Source: an uncultured Nitrosospira sp. (GTDB lineage: Bacteria > Nitrospirota > Nitrospiria > Nitrospirales > Nitrospiraceae). Taken from it: DNA of 39,115 nucleotides. The translations under genes and the position numbers were made by a program. The DNA is taken from contig CAADGJ010000382.1 of the NCBI GenBank assembly GCA_900696505.1, positions 1 through 39,115 on the forward strand. The letters are read 5' to 3'. The notes under the pieces are model-generated. The model searched no databases. It was not told where the DNA came from and was given only the letters and a program-made list of their open reading frames with translations. This document shows positions 25,353 to 33,998 of the stretch, in pieces (the first letter of the stretch is position 1; each line of letters starts with the position of its first letter).

Positions 25353-25928
25353 TCAGAGAGGAATCGGGCCACCCTTCATCAGATCGTCAATCGTCAACAG
25401 ACTCATGACTTTCACTCCAGTCTGCTCGACCCGGGCGCGGCCATCCTGTTCTTTTCGATCGACGATCACCAGCGCGTCTGTGATTTCCAATCCAGCCTCA
25501 CGAGCCGCGACAATCGCTTTCACCACAGATCCGCCGGACGTCAACACGTCATCCACGATCAAGGCGCGGTCCCCCGTACGCACGACACCTTCGACTAATC
25601 GACCAAGCCCATGGTCCTTTGCCTGCTTCCGCACAAAAAAGGTGCGCCACTCGCGTCGAGGTGCAGCCGAGTAGGCATAATCCGAGATGGACGTGGCGAT
25701 CGAGATCGCGCCGATTTCCAGTCCGCCAAGGCAATCGATCTGCAGGTCCTTGATGACCTCCCAGGCTTTCTTGGCGACTAAGTGGCGGGCGTGGGGGAAC
25801 GCCATTAACGTCCGGCAATCGACATAAAACGGACTGAGCAATCCCGAGGCGAGCTTAAAGCCGCCTTTCGGATCCCATTTGAACGACTGCGTCTTGTGAA
25901 ACGCAGCGATAAGTTCGTCTTGCAGCAT
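25353..25928 (-). CDS. pyrE: Orotate phosphoribosyltransferase
   Basis: A 191-residue cytoplasmic enzyme of pyrimidine synthesis, making OMP from orotate and PRPP. The PRPP-binding motif ALIVDDVLTSGGS is present near residues 122-134, together with FKLASGLLSPFYVDCR near the N-terminus and FFVRKQAKDHG in the mobile loop. Length is normal. It lies 185 bases after the CbiX-like gene, so it may have its own promoter; a TACAAT sits on the minus strand at 26009-26004. Confidence 0.92.
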   Translation of the reverse strand: MLQDELIAAFHKTQSFKWDPKGGFKLASGLLSPFYVDCRTLMAFPHARHLVAKKAWEVIKDLQIDCLGGLEIGAISIATSISDYAYSAAPRREWRTFFVRKQAKDHGLGRLVEGVVRTGDRALIVDDVLTSGGSVVKAIVAAREAGLEITDALVIVDRKEQDGRARVEQTGVKVMSLLTIDDLMKGGPIPL

Positions 25929-26113
25929 GATAGGTCCCGCGCTCCCTTGAAGGCCGGTTCATCAAGCCACCGTAGCAGTACCGGCGCCTCCCAACGGCGG
26001 CTGATTGTACACCGGTCTCCACTCAGATGGCATCAAATGATTCACCGACCTGGCAGCCGCAGTCCTGTCCATCAGCTGCGTTCACAAGACCCCGCAACCG
26101 ATTGCGATTCTCC

Positions 26114-26623
26114 TCAAGAGAATCGACGGACCTGTTCAGCCAGCGTCCCGGCGATCATGCCAAGGTCAAACGGCCAGGCATACCGGAGCTCGACGCCAGG
26201 GTACTGAGGCCGGAGATGTTCGAGAATTTCCGGGATCTCCACTTCCGAGTGAGACCCGCCGGGCGTAAACATCGTGGTCGCCACGGTAATGTGGGTCGCA
26301 CCCTGCTTCGCGAGTTGATCGACTGATTCCTCCAACGTCGGCGCACAAAACTCATTATAGGCCACCGCAAACAATACATCCCCCAGCTTGGCGCGCAATT
26401 GCGCGGCCACCGCCTCGAGTCCTGCCTGATAAGGGTCGGTCTCCGCATTCCTCGGCCATTGACGAATCTTGGCGTCCAGCTCCATTTCTTCAGCCGAAGC
26501 CGGTTGCTTCGCGGCACGCCGCTGCGCCTCCAGTCGTTTCAGTTTCGTCACCATGTCTTGAGGACACCCTCTGGGAATCCCGCCATGTCCCACCAGAATC
26601 ACACCTTTACGCACTGTTGCCAT
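26114..26623 (-). CDS. CbiX-like (sirohydrochlorin chelatase family) protein
   Basis: About 169 residues. GVILVGHGGIPRG at the N-terminus carries the first chelatase His, and MFTPGGSHSEVEIPEIL carries the second, as in CbiX/SirB metal chelatases of tetrapyrrole and cobalamin synthesis. The sequence between is longer and more charged (AQRRAAKQPASAEEMELD) than in minimal CbiX. The start at 26623 is supported by GGAGG 9 bases upstream. The call is moderate: fold and histidines are visible, substrate is not. It ends the minus-strand array that contains the cobalamin-linked regulon. Confidence 0.75.
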   Translation of the reverse strand: MATVRKGVILVGHGGIPRGCPQDMVTKLKRLEAQRRAAKQPASAEEMELDAKIRQWPRNAETDPYQAGLEAVAAQLRAKLGDVLFAVAYNEFCAPTLEESVDQLAKQGATHITVATTMFTPGGSHSEVEIPEILEHLRPQYPGVELRYAWPFDLGMIAGTLAEQVRRFS

Positions 26624-26661
26624 TTCGTCAGTCCTCCATTCAATGTCACATCCACCGATAC

Positions 26662-27030
26662 TTACTTCGCAACACTGGCCTCTAAGAATTCCTGCAAATT
26701 GGTCTTGCCATACCGGCTCGCCGGACACACCGTGCGAATAAATTTCGCCACGAGCGCCATCACCCTTTTCACAGCGGCAGTTTTTTCGGGGTCCGTGGCA
26801 GGCAGCAGCCGAACGGTGATGGTGGTGTCATGTTGTTTCAACTGAATAAAAAAGCTCCGTGCCACCCCCTGTTCGATCACCACCGCATCGAGCAGCGCCT
26901 CCCTGCCGCTCTTCGCCAGATAGAACTCCTGGACCTTGAGAATTTCCTCGTCAGCCCGTTGGAGCATCGGGGCGAAATTCTGATAGAGACTTTGAAGGTC
27001 ACCGGCACCCTCGACCACGACATGCGGCAT
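26662..27030 (-). CDS. Conserved-looking hypothetical protein
   Basis: A 122-residue soluble protein with a regular alpha/beta pattern, preceded by AAAGGA. It has one long charged helix region (FAPMLQRADEEILKVQEFY), a strand-rich middle (FFIQLKQHDTTITVRLLP) and one Cys. No family is recognised. It sits 10 bases after the DUF523/DUF1722 gene and 38 bases before the CbiX-like gene, so it is almost certainly co-transcribed with both. Confidence 0.7.
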   Translation of the reverse strand: MPHVVVEGAGDLQSLYQNFAPMLQRADEEILKVQEFYLAKSGREALLDAVVIEQGVARSFFIQLKQHDTTITVRLLPATDPEKTAAVKRVMALVAKFIRTVCPASRYGKTNLQEFLEASVAK

Positions 27031-27040
27031 GACGTCCTTT

Positions 27041-27994
27041 CTAGACGTGATTCCTGAGCATCAACTCCTTCGGATGCGGATTCAGATACACCTGCTCGCG
27101 AATATACTCGACATCGAAGAGCTGCACATAATGTTTGATCAGCGTGAGGGGGACGATCAACGGCGTGAGTCCTTGATGGTAATCCCCGATCACTCCCAGT
27201 AACTCCGCCTTTTCTTGCGCATCAAGCCGTTCCTTGAAATGTCCGAGGATATGATGCAGCACATTCACATGTTTGCGCACCGTCGCTCGAACCGCCAGGG
27301 CCTGCATGAACAGTTCGCCATATTGAAGCGCCAGATCCTTAGGGCGATACTCGCTCACCTGTGCCACCAACCGGCCCAGCTGGCGATAGTGCGGCGCGCT
27401 ATGCGCCAGCAGTAGGTACTTATGGATGGTGTGAAACCGCACCACTGCCTGCCTCGTCGCACCGCTGTTCATCAGGTCCCGCCAACGCCGATAGCAGAAT
27501 ACCCGTTCGATAAAATTCTCACGCAGCAATGGATCATTGAGGCGTCCTTCTTCTTCTACGGGTATCAACGGAAAGCGGCCAAGAAACGCCCGCGCGAATA
27601 GCCCCACGCCCTTGCGACCTGGCATGCCGTGCTCGTTGTAGGTCCGAACTCGTTCCACTCCACAACTGGGCGAATCTTTTTTGAACACAAAGCCGGATAA
27701 GTCCGCGCCGGCCAACTCTTCGAGGCGCCTGTCCGCCATGACTTCCAAGGCGCGGGTATGATCCTGGCCGCTCTTGAGCGTGACCAACCGCGGCTGTTGC
27801 GGATTGCCGATCAACCGCATAGCTTCTCTCGGTGTGCCCAGTCCCGCCTCAACCTCAGGGCAGACCGGAACCCATTCCACATAACGGCCTAACACGTCAG
27901 TCAAGAAGGCATCCCGCTTGTGGCCGCCATCGAAGCGGACCTCCTCACCAAGCAAGCACCGGCTGATGCCGAGACGGAGCGTCGCGGCCGTCAC
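27041..27994 (-). CDS. DUF523-DUF1722 fusion protein (YbgA family C-terminal domain)
   Basis: About 317 residues. The N-terminal DUF523 half has GISRCLLGEEVRFDGGHKRD, PVCPEVEAGLGTPREAM and KKDSPSCGVERV, with conserved cysteines. The C-terminal DUF1722 (YbgA-like) half has HTIHKYLLLAHS and PLTLIKHYVQ. The GTG start at 27994 overlaps the photolyase stop as GTGA, with AGAAGG about 7 bases upstream; a longer frame back to 28087 would overlap the photolyase by about 97 bases. YbgA-type proteins are often encoded beside photolyases, as here. Biochemical role is unknown; an FeS or redox role is suggested by the cysteines. Confidence 0.88.
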   Translation of the reverse strand: MTAATLRLGISRCLLGEEVRFDGGHKRDAFLTDVLGRYVEWVPVCPEVEAGLGTPREAMRLIGNPQQPRLVTLKSGQDHTRALEVMADRRLEELAGADLSGFVFKKDSPSCGVERVRTYNEHGMPGRKGVGLFARAFLGRFPLIPVEEEGRLNDPLLRENFIERVFCYRRWRDLMNSGATRQAVVRFHTIHKYLLLAHSAPHYRQLGRLVAQVSEYRPKDLALQYGELFMQALAVRATVRKHVNVLHHILGHFKERLDAQEKAELLGVIGDYHQGLTPLIVPLTLIKHYVQLFDVEYIREQVYLNPHPKELMLRNHV

Positions 27995-29430
27995 GTTGAG
28001 ACCTTCTGTTTGCCGAGATCCAGATATTCCTGCCGGGCCTGCCGATGATTCACGATAGGCTCCGGATAATCCGATCCGATGCGGCATCCGACGCGGATTT
28101 GTTCTTCTTGCGGCATGAGCTGCGGTTCATGAATCCATTTTGTCGGCACGGAAGTCAATTCCGGCACATAGCTTCGCAGATAATGCCCATCAGGATCGAA
28201 TTTTTCACTTTGGAGCGTCGGGTTAAAGATGCGATACCCCTGCATCGCATCCGTTCCGGTAGAGGCACACCACTGCCAGTTTCCGTTGTTGGCCGCCACA
28301 TCTCCATCCACCAGGTGCTGCATGAAGTATCGCTCGCCGCTTTGCCAATCGATCCGAAGATCCTTGACCAGGAACGACGCCACCACCATACGCACACGAT
28401 TATGCATCCAGCCTGTCTGATTCAATTGGCGCATGCCGGCATCCACAATCGGATATCCGGTACGGCCTTCACACCAGGCCGCAAAGAGCCGGTCGCGCTC
28501 AGGACCGGCAGGACGAGGAGCGGGAAGTCCCGGCTTGACCTTGAACGGCCCTTCGGTGACATGGGGAAAGGCCATCAGCACTTGCTGAAAAAATTCTCGC
28601 CAGACCAATTCGTCCATCCAGGTGAACACGTCGGGGCGGGATACCTGACCGCCTTTGGAGAGGGTCTGTAACGCGGCATGCACCATTGTCCGCGTCGAGA
28701 TCGTTCCGAATCGCAAATGAGGAGAAAGCTTCGACGTCCCGTCTTGCGCTGGAAGATTTCGTCCACTGACATAACTATGGACCGGCTTTTTCAAAAACCA
28801 CTGCAGTCTGGCTCGCGCCGCCTGTTCGCCTGGTTCGATCCACATCGGTACCGATTCGTAACCCAACTCCTGCACCGTGGGCCACGCCGACACCTTCATC
28901 GCTGTAGACGCCGCGGGGGATGACGGCACGGATAGGAGCGGTGGTGCAGCAGACCGCCACTGAGTCCACCAGCGATCACGATAGGCGCTATACCGTTGAA
29001 AGGGGTCACCGGTTAACCCCCGCACTTCTTCGGCTTCGAACACCACGTGGTCTTTGAAGGTCCTCACCAGACGGCCCTGCTGAGCCAGGCGCTGTTGCAC
29101 CGTACGATCGCGCGCGACCGCCGCCGGTTCGTAATCACGATTCCAATAGACGGCATCCACGGCACATTCCTGCACCGTGCGCAGCACCGTGTCAATCGGC
29201 TCACCCATTCGCCAGACAAGTGTCACACCCTGTTCCGCCAAGGAGCGGCGCAAATCCTCAAGACAGCCCAACATGAACCCCACGCAGACGGATCCGAACA
29301 CTTGGCTGGCCAGCAATGGTTCGTCGAACACAAAAAGTGGCACGATCTCTTTGCATTCCTTGCAAGCAGCCGAAAGAGCAGGGTTGTCGTGCAGCCTCAA
29401 GTCACGACGAAACCAGACCAACCCCCTCAT
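27991..29430 (-). CDS. phrB: Deoxyribodipyrimidine photo-lyase (class I cryptochrome/photolyase family)
   Basis: A 479-residue light-driven DNA repair enzyme. The N-terminal antenna domain begins LVWFRRDLRLHDNPAL. The C-terminal FAD domain has KLSPHLRFGTIS, WREFFQQVL, GYPIVDAGMRQLNQTGWMHN, RMVVASFLVKDL and WQWCASTGTDAMQGYRIFNP. The last motif, with the Trp and Asn/Gly-rich segment NNGNWQW, is typical of CPD photolyases that bind FAD. It overlaps the upstream membrane protein gene and the downstream DUF523/DUF1722 gene by four bases each. Its presence fits control by the B12-dependent light-type regulator at 36989. Confidence 0.94.
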   Translation of the reverse strand: MRGLVWFRRDLRLHDNPALSAACKECKEIVPLFVFDEPLLASQVFGSVCVGFMLGCLEDLRRSLAEQGVTLVWRMGEPIDTVLRTVQECAVDAVYWNRDYEPAAVARDRTVQQRLAQQGRLVRTFKDHVVFEAEEVRGLTGDPFQRYSAYRDRWWTQWRSAAPPLLSVPSSPAASTAMKVSAWPTVQELGYESVPMWIEPGEQAARARLQWFLKKPVHSYVSGRNLPAQDGTSKLSPHLRFGTISTRTMVHAALQTLSKGGQVSRPDVFTWMDELVWREFFQQVLMAFPHVTEGPFKVKPGLPAPRPAGPERDRLFAAWCEGRTGYPIVDAGMRQLNQTGWMHNRVRMVVASFLVKDLRIDWQSGERYFMQHLVDGDVAANNGNWQWCASTGTDAMQGYRIFNPTLQSEKFDPDGHYLRSYVPELTSVPTKWIHEPQLMPQEEQIRVGCRIGSDYPEPIVNHRQARQEYLDLGKQKVST

Positions 29431-29858
29431 AAATGAACCTCGCGAGACGAGGACGCTAGCCGCGTGTCCGGCGACAGCGGATCAACGAACAGCACTCGTC
29501 GCCAGGCCACATAGCAGAGAAACAGGGCCGTCGTGGCCATGAAACCCGTGCGCAGTTGGTGGAACCCGAATTGCCATTGATTCATCAGTTCACTGGTGAG
29601 GCCGAACCCCCCGTAGGCCATGGCCAATCCCCAGGCCCAGGGACGCAGAAAGATAAATCCGTAGCCGATCAAAAAATGGGCGGCCGGGGAATGCAGCTTC
29701 ACAACATAGGCCATCGGGCCGGTAATCGTCACGCCGAATAGTTTGAGCGCATAGGCGGGGAACCATTCAATGATGAGTACATCCAGCAGGCCCACCAGCA
29801 AAAAGAGCGCCCCGAATAATTTGATATCGATGCCGCGTTGACTCGTTTGCTGGATCAT
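29427..29858 (-). CDS. Small membrane protein, unknown function
   Basis: A 143-residue protein with about four hydrophobic segments (approximately residues 12-30, 42-57, 66-84 and 98-117) and a charged C-terminus. The start at 29858 has a very strong ribosome site (AAGGAGG, 8 bases upstream). The family is not recognised. It overlaps the photolyase start by four bases and is likely co-translated with it, so a membrane role tied to the same stress response is possible. Confidence 0.75.
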   Translation of the reverse strand: MIQQTSQRGIDIKLFGALFLLVGLLDVLIIEWFPAYALKLFGVTITGPMAYVVKLHSPAAHFLIGYGFIFLRPWAWGLAMAYGGFGLTSELMNQWQFGFHQLRTGFMATTALFLCYVAWRRVLFVDPLSPDTRLASSSREVHL

Positions 29859-29907
29859 GGTTCCAACCTCCTTACCTGGATACGTCATACCGTCAGGCTC
29901 CATCGCG

Positions 29908-30432
29908 TCACTGCACCCAGGCATCGGGGAATGCCTGCCACCAGGTCGTGGGATGCGCCTGTCGCCACTGAGTCTGTTCCTGCCAGAGGCGATCGGAGGC
30001 CGCCTTGTTCAACCGCACCGCCATCGCGGCGCTGACGTCAGACTGTTGGCGAACGCTGGTTTGGATCATTTCCTTCGCCATGCGTGCGAGACCACCGGGC
30101 GGATCGACGAGATCCTCGGTATGCCGGTACGCCAGGTTCAGATAGAGGTGCTCCACTGCCATCCAGCTTTCATCCTTGGACAGCTGTTCAAGATACGCGT
30201 CAATGGCCTGGTACACATAGGTCAACCGAACATAGGCCTCGACTGACGGGCGCTCCTGTAACGCCTGTTCACAACTCTCCAGCGCGCGACGATAGTCACC
30301 GGCCAGCAGATACAGCCCTGTTTTTTCGACCCCCGATAGCGTCGATGCCGGCGCGGGATTCGCCCGCACCTCGGTGAGGCATGTTCCCGAGACCATGAGA
30401 AGGCATCCGAGCAGGGTGATCATACGTTTCAC
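29908..30432 (-). CDS. Exported TPR-like protein, unknown function
   Basis: A 174-residue protein with a signal peptide (hydrophobic residues 4-17, cleavage near VRANP) and an all-helical mature part containing at least one TPR-like unit (GLYLLAGDYRRALESCEQAL). It is Trp/Gln-rich at the C-terminus. It starts with GTG at 30432, with an in-frame ATG at 30423. The family is not recognised. It lies between the PDZ protein (7-base gap) and the photolyase-linked membrane protein. Confidence 0.7.
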   Translation of the reverse strand: MKRMITLLGCLLMVSGTCLTEVRANPAPASTLSGVEKTGLYLLAGDYRRALESCEQALQERPSVEAYVRLTYVYQAIDAYLEQLSKDESWMAVEHLYLNLAYRHTEDLVDPPGGLARMAKEMIQTSVRQQSDVSAAMAVRLNKAASDRLWQEQTQWRQAHPTTWWQAFPDAWVQ

Positions 30433-30439
30433 ACATCAC

Positions 30440-30925
30440 CTATTTGGCAGAGCCGCCATGTGATCCCATCTGCCCCTTGTACAGCGTCTGACCGGCCACC
30501 CGCGTCACGGCCACTTCGCGCACGGCAGTTTCTGCTTTGATTCCCAACCTGACAATCGTCCCCGGTTCGCCTCTCACCATCAAGGCCACCTGCTCATACG
30601 TCTTGCCGGTGACGACCGCACCGTCCACCGTGGTAATTTCATCCCCCGACTTGAGCCCGGCCTTCTCCGCCGGTCCATCCGGCAACACCTGTGCGATGTA
30701 CAACACCGCCGTGTCACCGACTCGCTCCGCTCCGACGTGCAACGAGACGCCGATGACGCCGTCCGGAATCGTGACCTCCAATCCATACGACCCTCCGGGA
30801 GTCCCGGACTTCTCATGTCCCTCCGCGGCCCAAGCCTTGCCGGTTCCCTCGGGCCACTGACTCAAACAGAGGCTCAAGACCCCGAGGGTGATCCATGCCG
30901 CCCTATACGTGTGTTTGCGCATCAT
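30440..30925 (-). CDS. Exported single-PDZ-domain protein
   Basis: A 161-residue protein. A signal peptide (hydrophobic part near residues 9-22, cleavage near AWAAEG) leads to one PDZ domain: IGVSLHVGAERV, IAQVLPDGPAEKAGLKSGDEI and VALMVRGEPGTIVRLGI. There is no protease domain, so it is probably an adaptor in the periplasm. GGGAGTGC precedes the start; a second ATG lies at 30922. It is a member of the minus-strand array. Confidence 0.85.
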   Translation of the reverse strand: MMRKHTYRAAWITLGVLSLCLSQWPEGTGKAWAAEGHEKSGTPGGSYGLEVTIPDGVIGVSLHVGAERVGDTAVLYIAQVLPDGPAEKAGLKSGDEITTVDGAVVTGKTYEQVALMVRGEPGTIVRLGIKAETAVREVAVTRVAGQTLYKGQMGSHGGSAK

Positions 30926-30949
30926 GCACTCCCTTCTTCAGACCGACCG

Positions 30950-31426
30950 TTAAGAGGCCAACCCTACCAAGCACAGCCCTCCCAGGAGGACGAGCGAATT
31001 CAAATAGAGCGACCGCTGATGCAATCGCTCCCAAGAGGCCTTCAGAACCGGATCCACGGAACCACGACTTTCCTGTTCCTTAAGCTGATCTCTCATCGCA
31101 TTGCTCTGTGGGGTCAGTGGCGACCGGCAATAGGCTTCCGCCAGGAAGATGATCAGCCAGATACCACCCGCTGCCGACAGGCCCGGGCTGGCCCCACGAA
31201 TGACCAGGAGTGCGGTCACCGACACCAAACCACCGGCAGCCGCGCCCATTCCGAGGAGATAGTACGCAGGGAACAATTGCCGCACGACTTTCCCGAACTG
31301 CTCCGGGGCCAACTGCTTTGCCAGAACGGGAGCCACCACAAACGATAACAGCACCACCTTGCCCACCAGTATCGCCGCAGCCAGGCCGTGCAGATACTGC
31401 ATGATCGATTCAACGAGGAGGCTCAT
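30950..31426 (-). CDS. DUF4149-type membrane protein
   Basis: A 158-residue protein with four hydrophobic helices (about 8-33, 53-75, 81-96 and 137-156) and the pattern of the DUF4149/TMEM205-like family (LHGLAAAILVGKVVLLSFVVAPVL, then PEQFGKVVRQLFPAYY). Function is unknown. It overlaps the TIGR01777 epimerase gene by four bases, implying coupling. Confidence 0.75.
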   Translation of the reverse strand: MSLLVESIMQYLHGLAAAILVGKVVLLSFVVAPVLAKQLAPEQFGKVVRQLFPAYYLLGMGAAAGGLVSVTALLVIRGASPGLSAAGGIWLIIFLAEAYCRSPLTPQSNAMRDQLKEQESRGSVDPVLKASWERLHQRSLYLNSLVLLGGLCLVGLAS

Positions 31427-32340
31427 GCCCGCTGTTCCTTTGTCATAATCGCGCGCAAAGCCGGTTCCAGTGTCGGATATCGAAACCTGTAGCCCCCTGC
31501 TTGTGCCTTAGCCGGGTCGACGCGTTGTCCGGTTGTCATCAACGTTCCGAGCTCTCCCAAACCCAGACGCAATGCCAGCCCAGGAACCGGCAACCACGAT
31601 GGCCGGTGCAAGACCTTGCCCAGGATGCCGCAGAAGGCCTTCATCGTTTCCGGCCCAGGCGCAACCGCATTCACGGGACCGGAAACCTCCGGCGACTGCA
31701 GAGCCCACTGCACCAAGCCGATGAGATCGGCCCGGTGAATCCAGGAGACCCACTGCGTCCCAGGCAAGACCGGACCTCCCGCAAACAAACGGAACGGCAG
31801 CATCATTTTCGGCAATGCCCCGCCATCCCGTTCCAGAACCATCCCCGTCCGTAGAAGCACGACCCGGGTGCCGAACTGGCCGGCCCGGAGGGCCTCGGCT
31901 TCCCAGGCTGCGGATAATTGAGCGAGAAATCCCTCACCGAGCGGGGATCGCTCATCTAAGACCCGATCATCCTGGGGGCCGTAGTAGCCGATGCCCGAGG
32001 CGCTGATCAGCACAGGGAGCGGTCGAGGCCTGGTTGCTATCGCATCCACCAGCGATCTGGTGGCGAAAATACGGCTCTCGACGAGAATCCGCTTGCGGGC
32101 GCTTGTCCACCGTCCTTCCGCAATCGGCTCGCCCGCTAAATTGACCACCGCATCCGCCCCAGCGACCGCGTCCTGCCAGGCGCCGACTGACCGCGCATCC
32201 CACTCCACATAGCGTACCTTCGACTGCGTGGGGGAATGTGACTTGCGGCTCAGCACCACGACGTCGTGACCCGCATGCGACATTTCTTCCACGAGCGCAT
32301 GGCCGATGAAGCCTGTCCCTCCGGTGACGACAATGTTCAT
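31423..32340 (-). CDS. TIGR01777-family NAD(P)-dependent epimerase (YfcH-like)
   Basis: A 305-residue SDR protein. The Rossmann glycine motif GGTGFIGHALVEEM is at residues 7-20, and ASGIGYYGPQDDRVLDE carries the catalytic Tyr region of the TIGR01777 family. VNLAGEPIAEGRWTSARKR, WVSWIHRADLIG and PVNAVAPGP are further family signatures. The true substrate is unknown. Genes of this family often occur in LitR/CarH-type light-regulated clusters with photolyase (known association, used here as context). Confidence 0.9.
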   Translation of the reverse strand: MNIVVTGGTGFIGHALVEEMSHAGHDVVVLSRKSHSPTQSKVRYVEWDARSVGAWQDAVAGADAVVNLAGEPIAEGRWTSARKRILVESRIFATRSLVDAIATRPRPLPVLISASGIGYYGPQDDRVLDERSPLGEGFLAQLSAAWEAEALRAGQFGTRVVLLRTGMVLERDGGALPKMMLPFRLFAGGPVLPGTQWVSWIHRADLIGLVQWALQSPEVSGPVNAVAPGPETMKAFCGILGKVLHRPSWLPVPGLALRLGLGELGTLMTTGQRVDPAKAQAGGYRFRYPTLEPALRAIMTKEQRA

Positions 32341-32370
32341 GTGGGAGCCTCCAATTCCGGCAGTCGTTCG

Positions 32371-32724
32371 CTACGGGGCGCGATCGGCGCCAGTCTCCGA
32401 GTCCTTTCCTTTATCCGTTGCCGCCTCGCGATGAGACGACTTCTTCGACGCACCGCCATTCGAAACAGCCGTCACACGCTGACTGAACTTCCGCTCTTTC
32501 GTACCATACAGCAAATTGGGAGGCGGACTATGCCGATTCTTGAGGATCACGGGATCCAGCACTTCGCCACACATGGCGCAATGCCACGCCGTAATATCGA
32601 TTTGGCCTGTATCATCCAGGAGATCAATATAATGCTGCGTCAATAATAACCCTCCGCAACGGGGACAGACGTGCTTGCCCGGCTGGGGAGGCATAAATGA
32701 TTCTGGTGTCCCATGTGTGTCCAT
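32371..32724 (-). CDS. Zinc-ribbon protein 1
   Basis: About 117 residues. A two-knuckle zinc ribbon (CPRCGG and CAMCGE, 28 residues apart) is followed by VLDPVILKNRH and a basic tail rich in Ser and Lys. It shares CxRCGGL, DLL, CGxVxDPVIxxNRH with the protein at 36555-36851, so the two are paralogues. The start at 32724 is chosen because a GGGG stretch precedes it and the longer frame adds an unconvincing N-terminus. Function is unknown; a small metal-binding or nucleic-acid-binding role is possible. Confidence 0.75.
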   Translation of the reverse strand: MDTHGTPESFMPPQPGKHVCPRCGGLLLTQHYIDLLDDTGQIDITAWHCAMCGEVLDPVILKNRHSPPPNLLYGTKERKFSQRVTAVSNGGASKKSSHREAATDKGKDSETGADRAP

Positions 32725-32818
32725 TGGAACCCCCGACTTCGATATAAATAATCGTCCGCACCGTACCTTTCGCTGGTGTGTTGGCATTCCGCTCCGACAT
32801 ACGTGGCCACTCGTGGCA

Positions 32819-32950
32819 CTAGCGGACACGAGGATGCTCCCGGCTCGATCGCCTCACCATGACGTAGGCCGGGCGCCGCAGGCGCACATACAGCACCGCA
32901 CCGATACTGACCACGAAGGCCGCCATACCCAAGATCATTTCCTGTGTCAT
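32819..32950 (-). CDS. 43-residue single-pass membrane peptide
   Basis: ATG at 32950 is preceded by AAGGAGGTAGGC, one of the best ribosome sites in the window. The product has one hydrophobic helix (residues 6-22, ILGMAAFVVSIGAVLYV) and a very basic C-terminus (RLRRP, VRRSSREHPRVR), so the tail should be cytoplasmic. It lies in the minus-strand array between a SUMF1-fold gene and zinc-ribbon protein 1. The family is unknown. Confidence 0.6.
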   Translation of the reverse strand: MTQEMILGMAAFVVSIGAVLYVRLRRPAYVMVRRSSREHPRVR

Positions 32951-32987
32951 GCCTACCTCCTTCATCCCGCTGTTCGAAACGCCCGTT

Positions 32988-33041
32988 CCTGCACCCCTCT
33001 GGTGGTTCGCTGAGGGGACAGGTGCCTCCAAAGGAAGCACC
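32988..33041 (-). other. Tandem hairpins in the leader of the 43-residue peptide
   Basis: First: CCTG-CCCCTC and GAGGGG-CAGG (32988-33022). Second: GGTGCCTCC and GGAAGCACC with one mismatch around AAA (33021-33041). They share two bases and so partly exclude each other. They occupy the 184-base gap after the third SUMF1-fold gene and may process or attenuate the transcript. Confidence 0.45.
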
Positions 33042-33134
33042 CATCCGCCTCAACGGGAGGCCGCGTGCGGAGTCGCGGTACCTCCATGCTCACCACAGTT
33101 CTCGTTTCAACGAATGCCCCCATGAACCCATCGC

Positions 33135-33998
33135 CTACCTGGCTTTCGGCTCCGCGCCGGATGCGTCCTGGTGAGCCTGATCGTCAAGGCTCCGCACACA
33201 GCGAAACCCTGTCCCGTGTGTTTGAAGCGCGAATCCTCCCCGGCCCCGTGCCGTCGCGGTGATGTCTGAATGCGGGCTGTGCCAGGATCCTCCTCGAATC
33301 ACACGCACGATACCTTTGTCTGGTCCCTGGGGATTTTTTGTCGGAGCATTCGCGTAGTAATCCGGGTCATACCAGTCTTGAACCCACTCCCGGGCGTTGC
33401 CCGACATATCCTTGATCCCGTACGGAGAATCGCCAGCCGGCAAGGCCCCCACAGGGTGAAGCGTCTTGTCCTCCACCCACTCGCGGTCGTAGTTAGCTCG
33501 CTTCGACGTCGGCGTGTCCTCTCCCCACGGAAAGGTCCGGCCATCGGTTCCACGTGCGGCCTTTTCCCACTCCGCTTCCGTGGGCAATCGTTTCTTGGCC
33601 CAGGCGCAATAGGCCTTCGCGTCATACCATGTGACCTGCACGACCGGCAGTTGTTCGATTCCCTTGGCCGACACCAGCACACCGGTTCCGTAGGGATTGG
33701 GCGGACTCCGGTGGCCTGTGGTCGTGACGAATGTCATGTACCGTTCATTCGTGACTTCCACTTCGTCCATGGCGAAGGCATCCACCTGCACAGTGCGTTG
33801 CGGCCATTCGTCGGCCCTCCCTTTCGGGCTCTGCGTGCCCATCAAGAACGGTCCGGCCGGAATGGTTACCATGAGAACCGGATCCAGCTCTTTGACAGCC
33901 GGCGCCGCAAACACAGGGGACAGCGCGAGCGTACAGCCGGCCGCCAACAGGCCCGCATATCCCCATCTGGTACGTCTCCTGGTCACACCTTGTGTCAT
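33135..33998 (-). CDS. Exported SUMF1/FGE-sulfatase-fold protein (third copy, diverged)
   Basis: A 287-residue protein. A signal peptide (hydrophobic residues 13-30, cleavage near VFAAP) precedes one SUMF1-type domain: MVTIPAGPFLMGT, KKRLPTEAEWEKAARGTDG, MSGNAREWVQDWYDPDYY and RVIRGGSW, ending GTGFRCVR. The two active-site cysteines of formylglycine-generating enzymes, expected after RGGSW, are absent (SPHSDITATARG). It is thus unlikely to make formylglycine. It is more distant from the two upstream paralogues and lacks their C-terminal helical repeat. It overlaps the SmbP-like gene by four bases (ATGA). Confidence 0.88.
   Translation of the reverse strand: MTQGVTRRRTRWGYAGLLAAGCTLALSPVFAAPAVKELDPVLMVTIPAGPFLMGTQSPKGRADEWPQRTVQVDAFAMDEVEVTNERYMTFVTTTGHRSPPNPYGTGVLVSAKGIEQLPVVQVTWYDAKAYCAWAKKRLPTEAEWEKAARGTDGRTFPWGEDTPTSKRANYDREWVEDKTLHPVGALPAGDSPYGIKDMSGNAREWVQDWYDPDYYANAPTKNPQGPDKGIVRVIRGGSWHSPHSDITATARGRGGFALQTHGTGFRCVRSLDDQAHQDASGAEPKAR

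Noticed and set aside
28045-28671. A 208-codon plus-strand frame
   Set aside because: It lies entirely antisense to the photolyase, whose motifs are complete.
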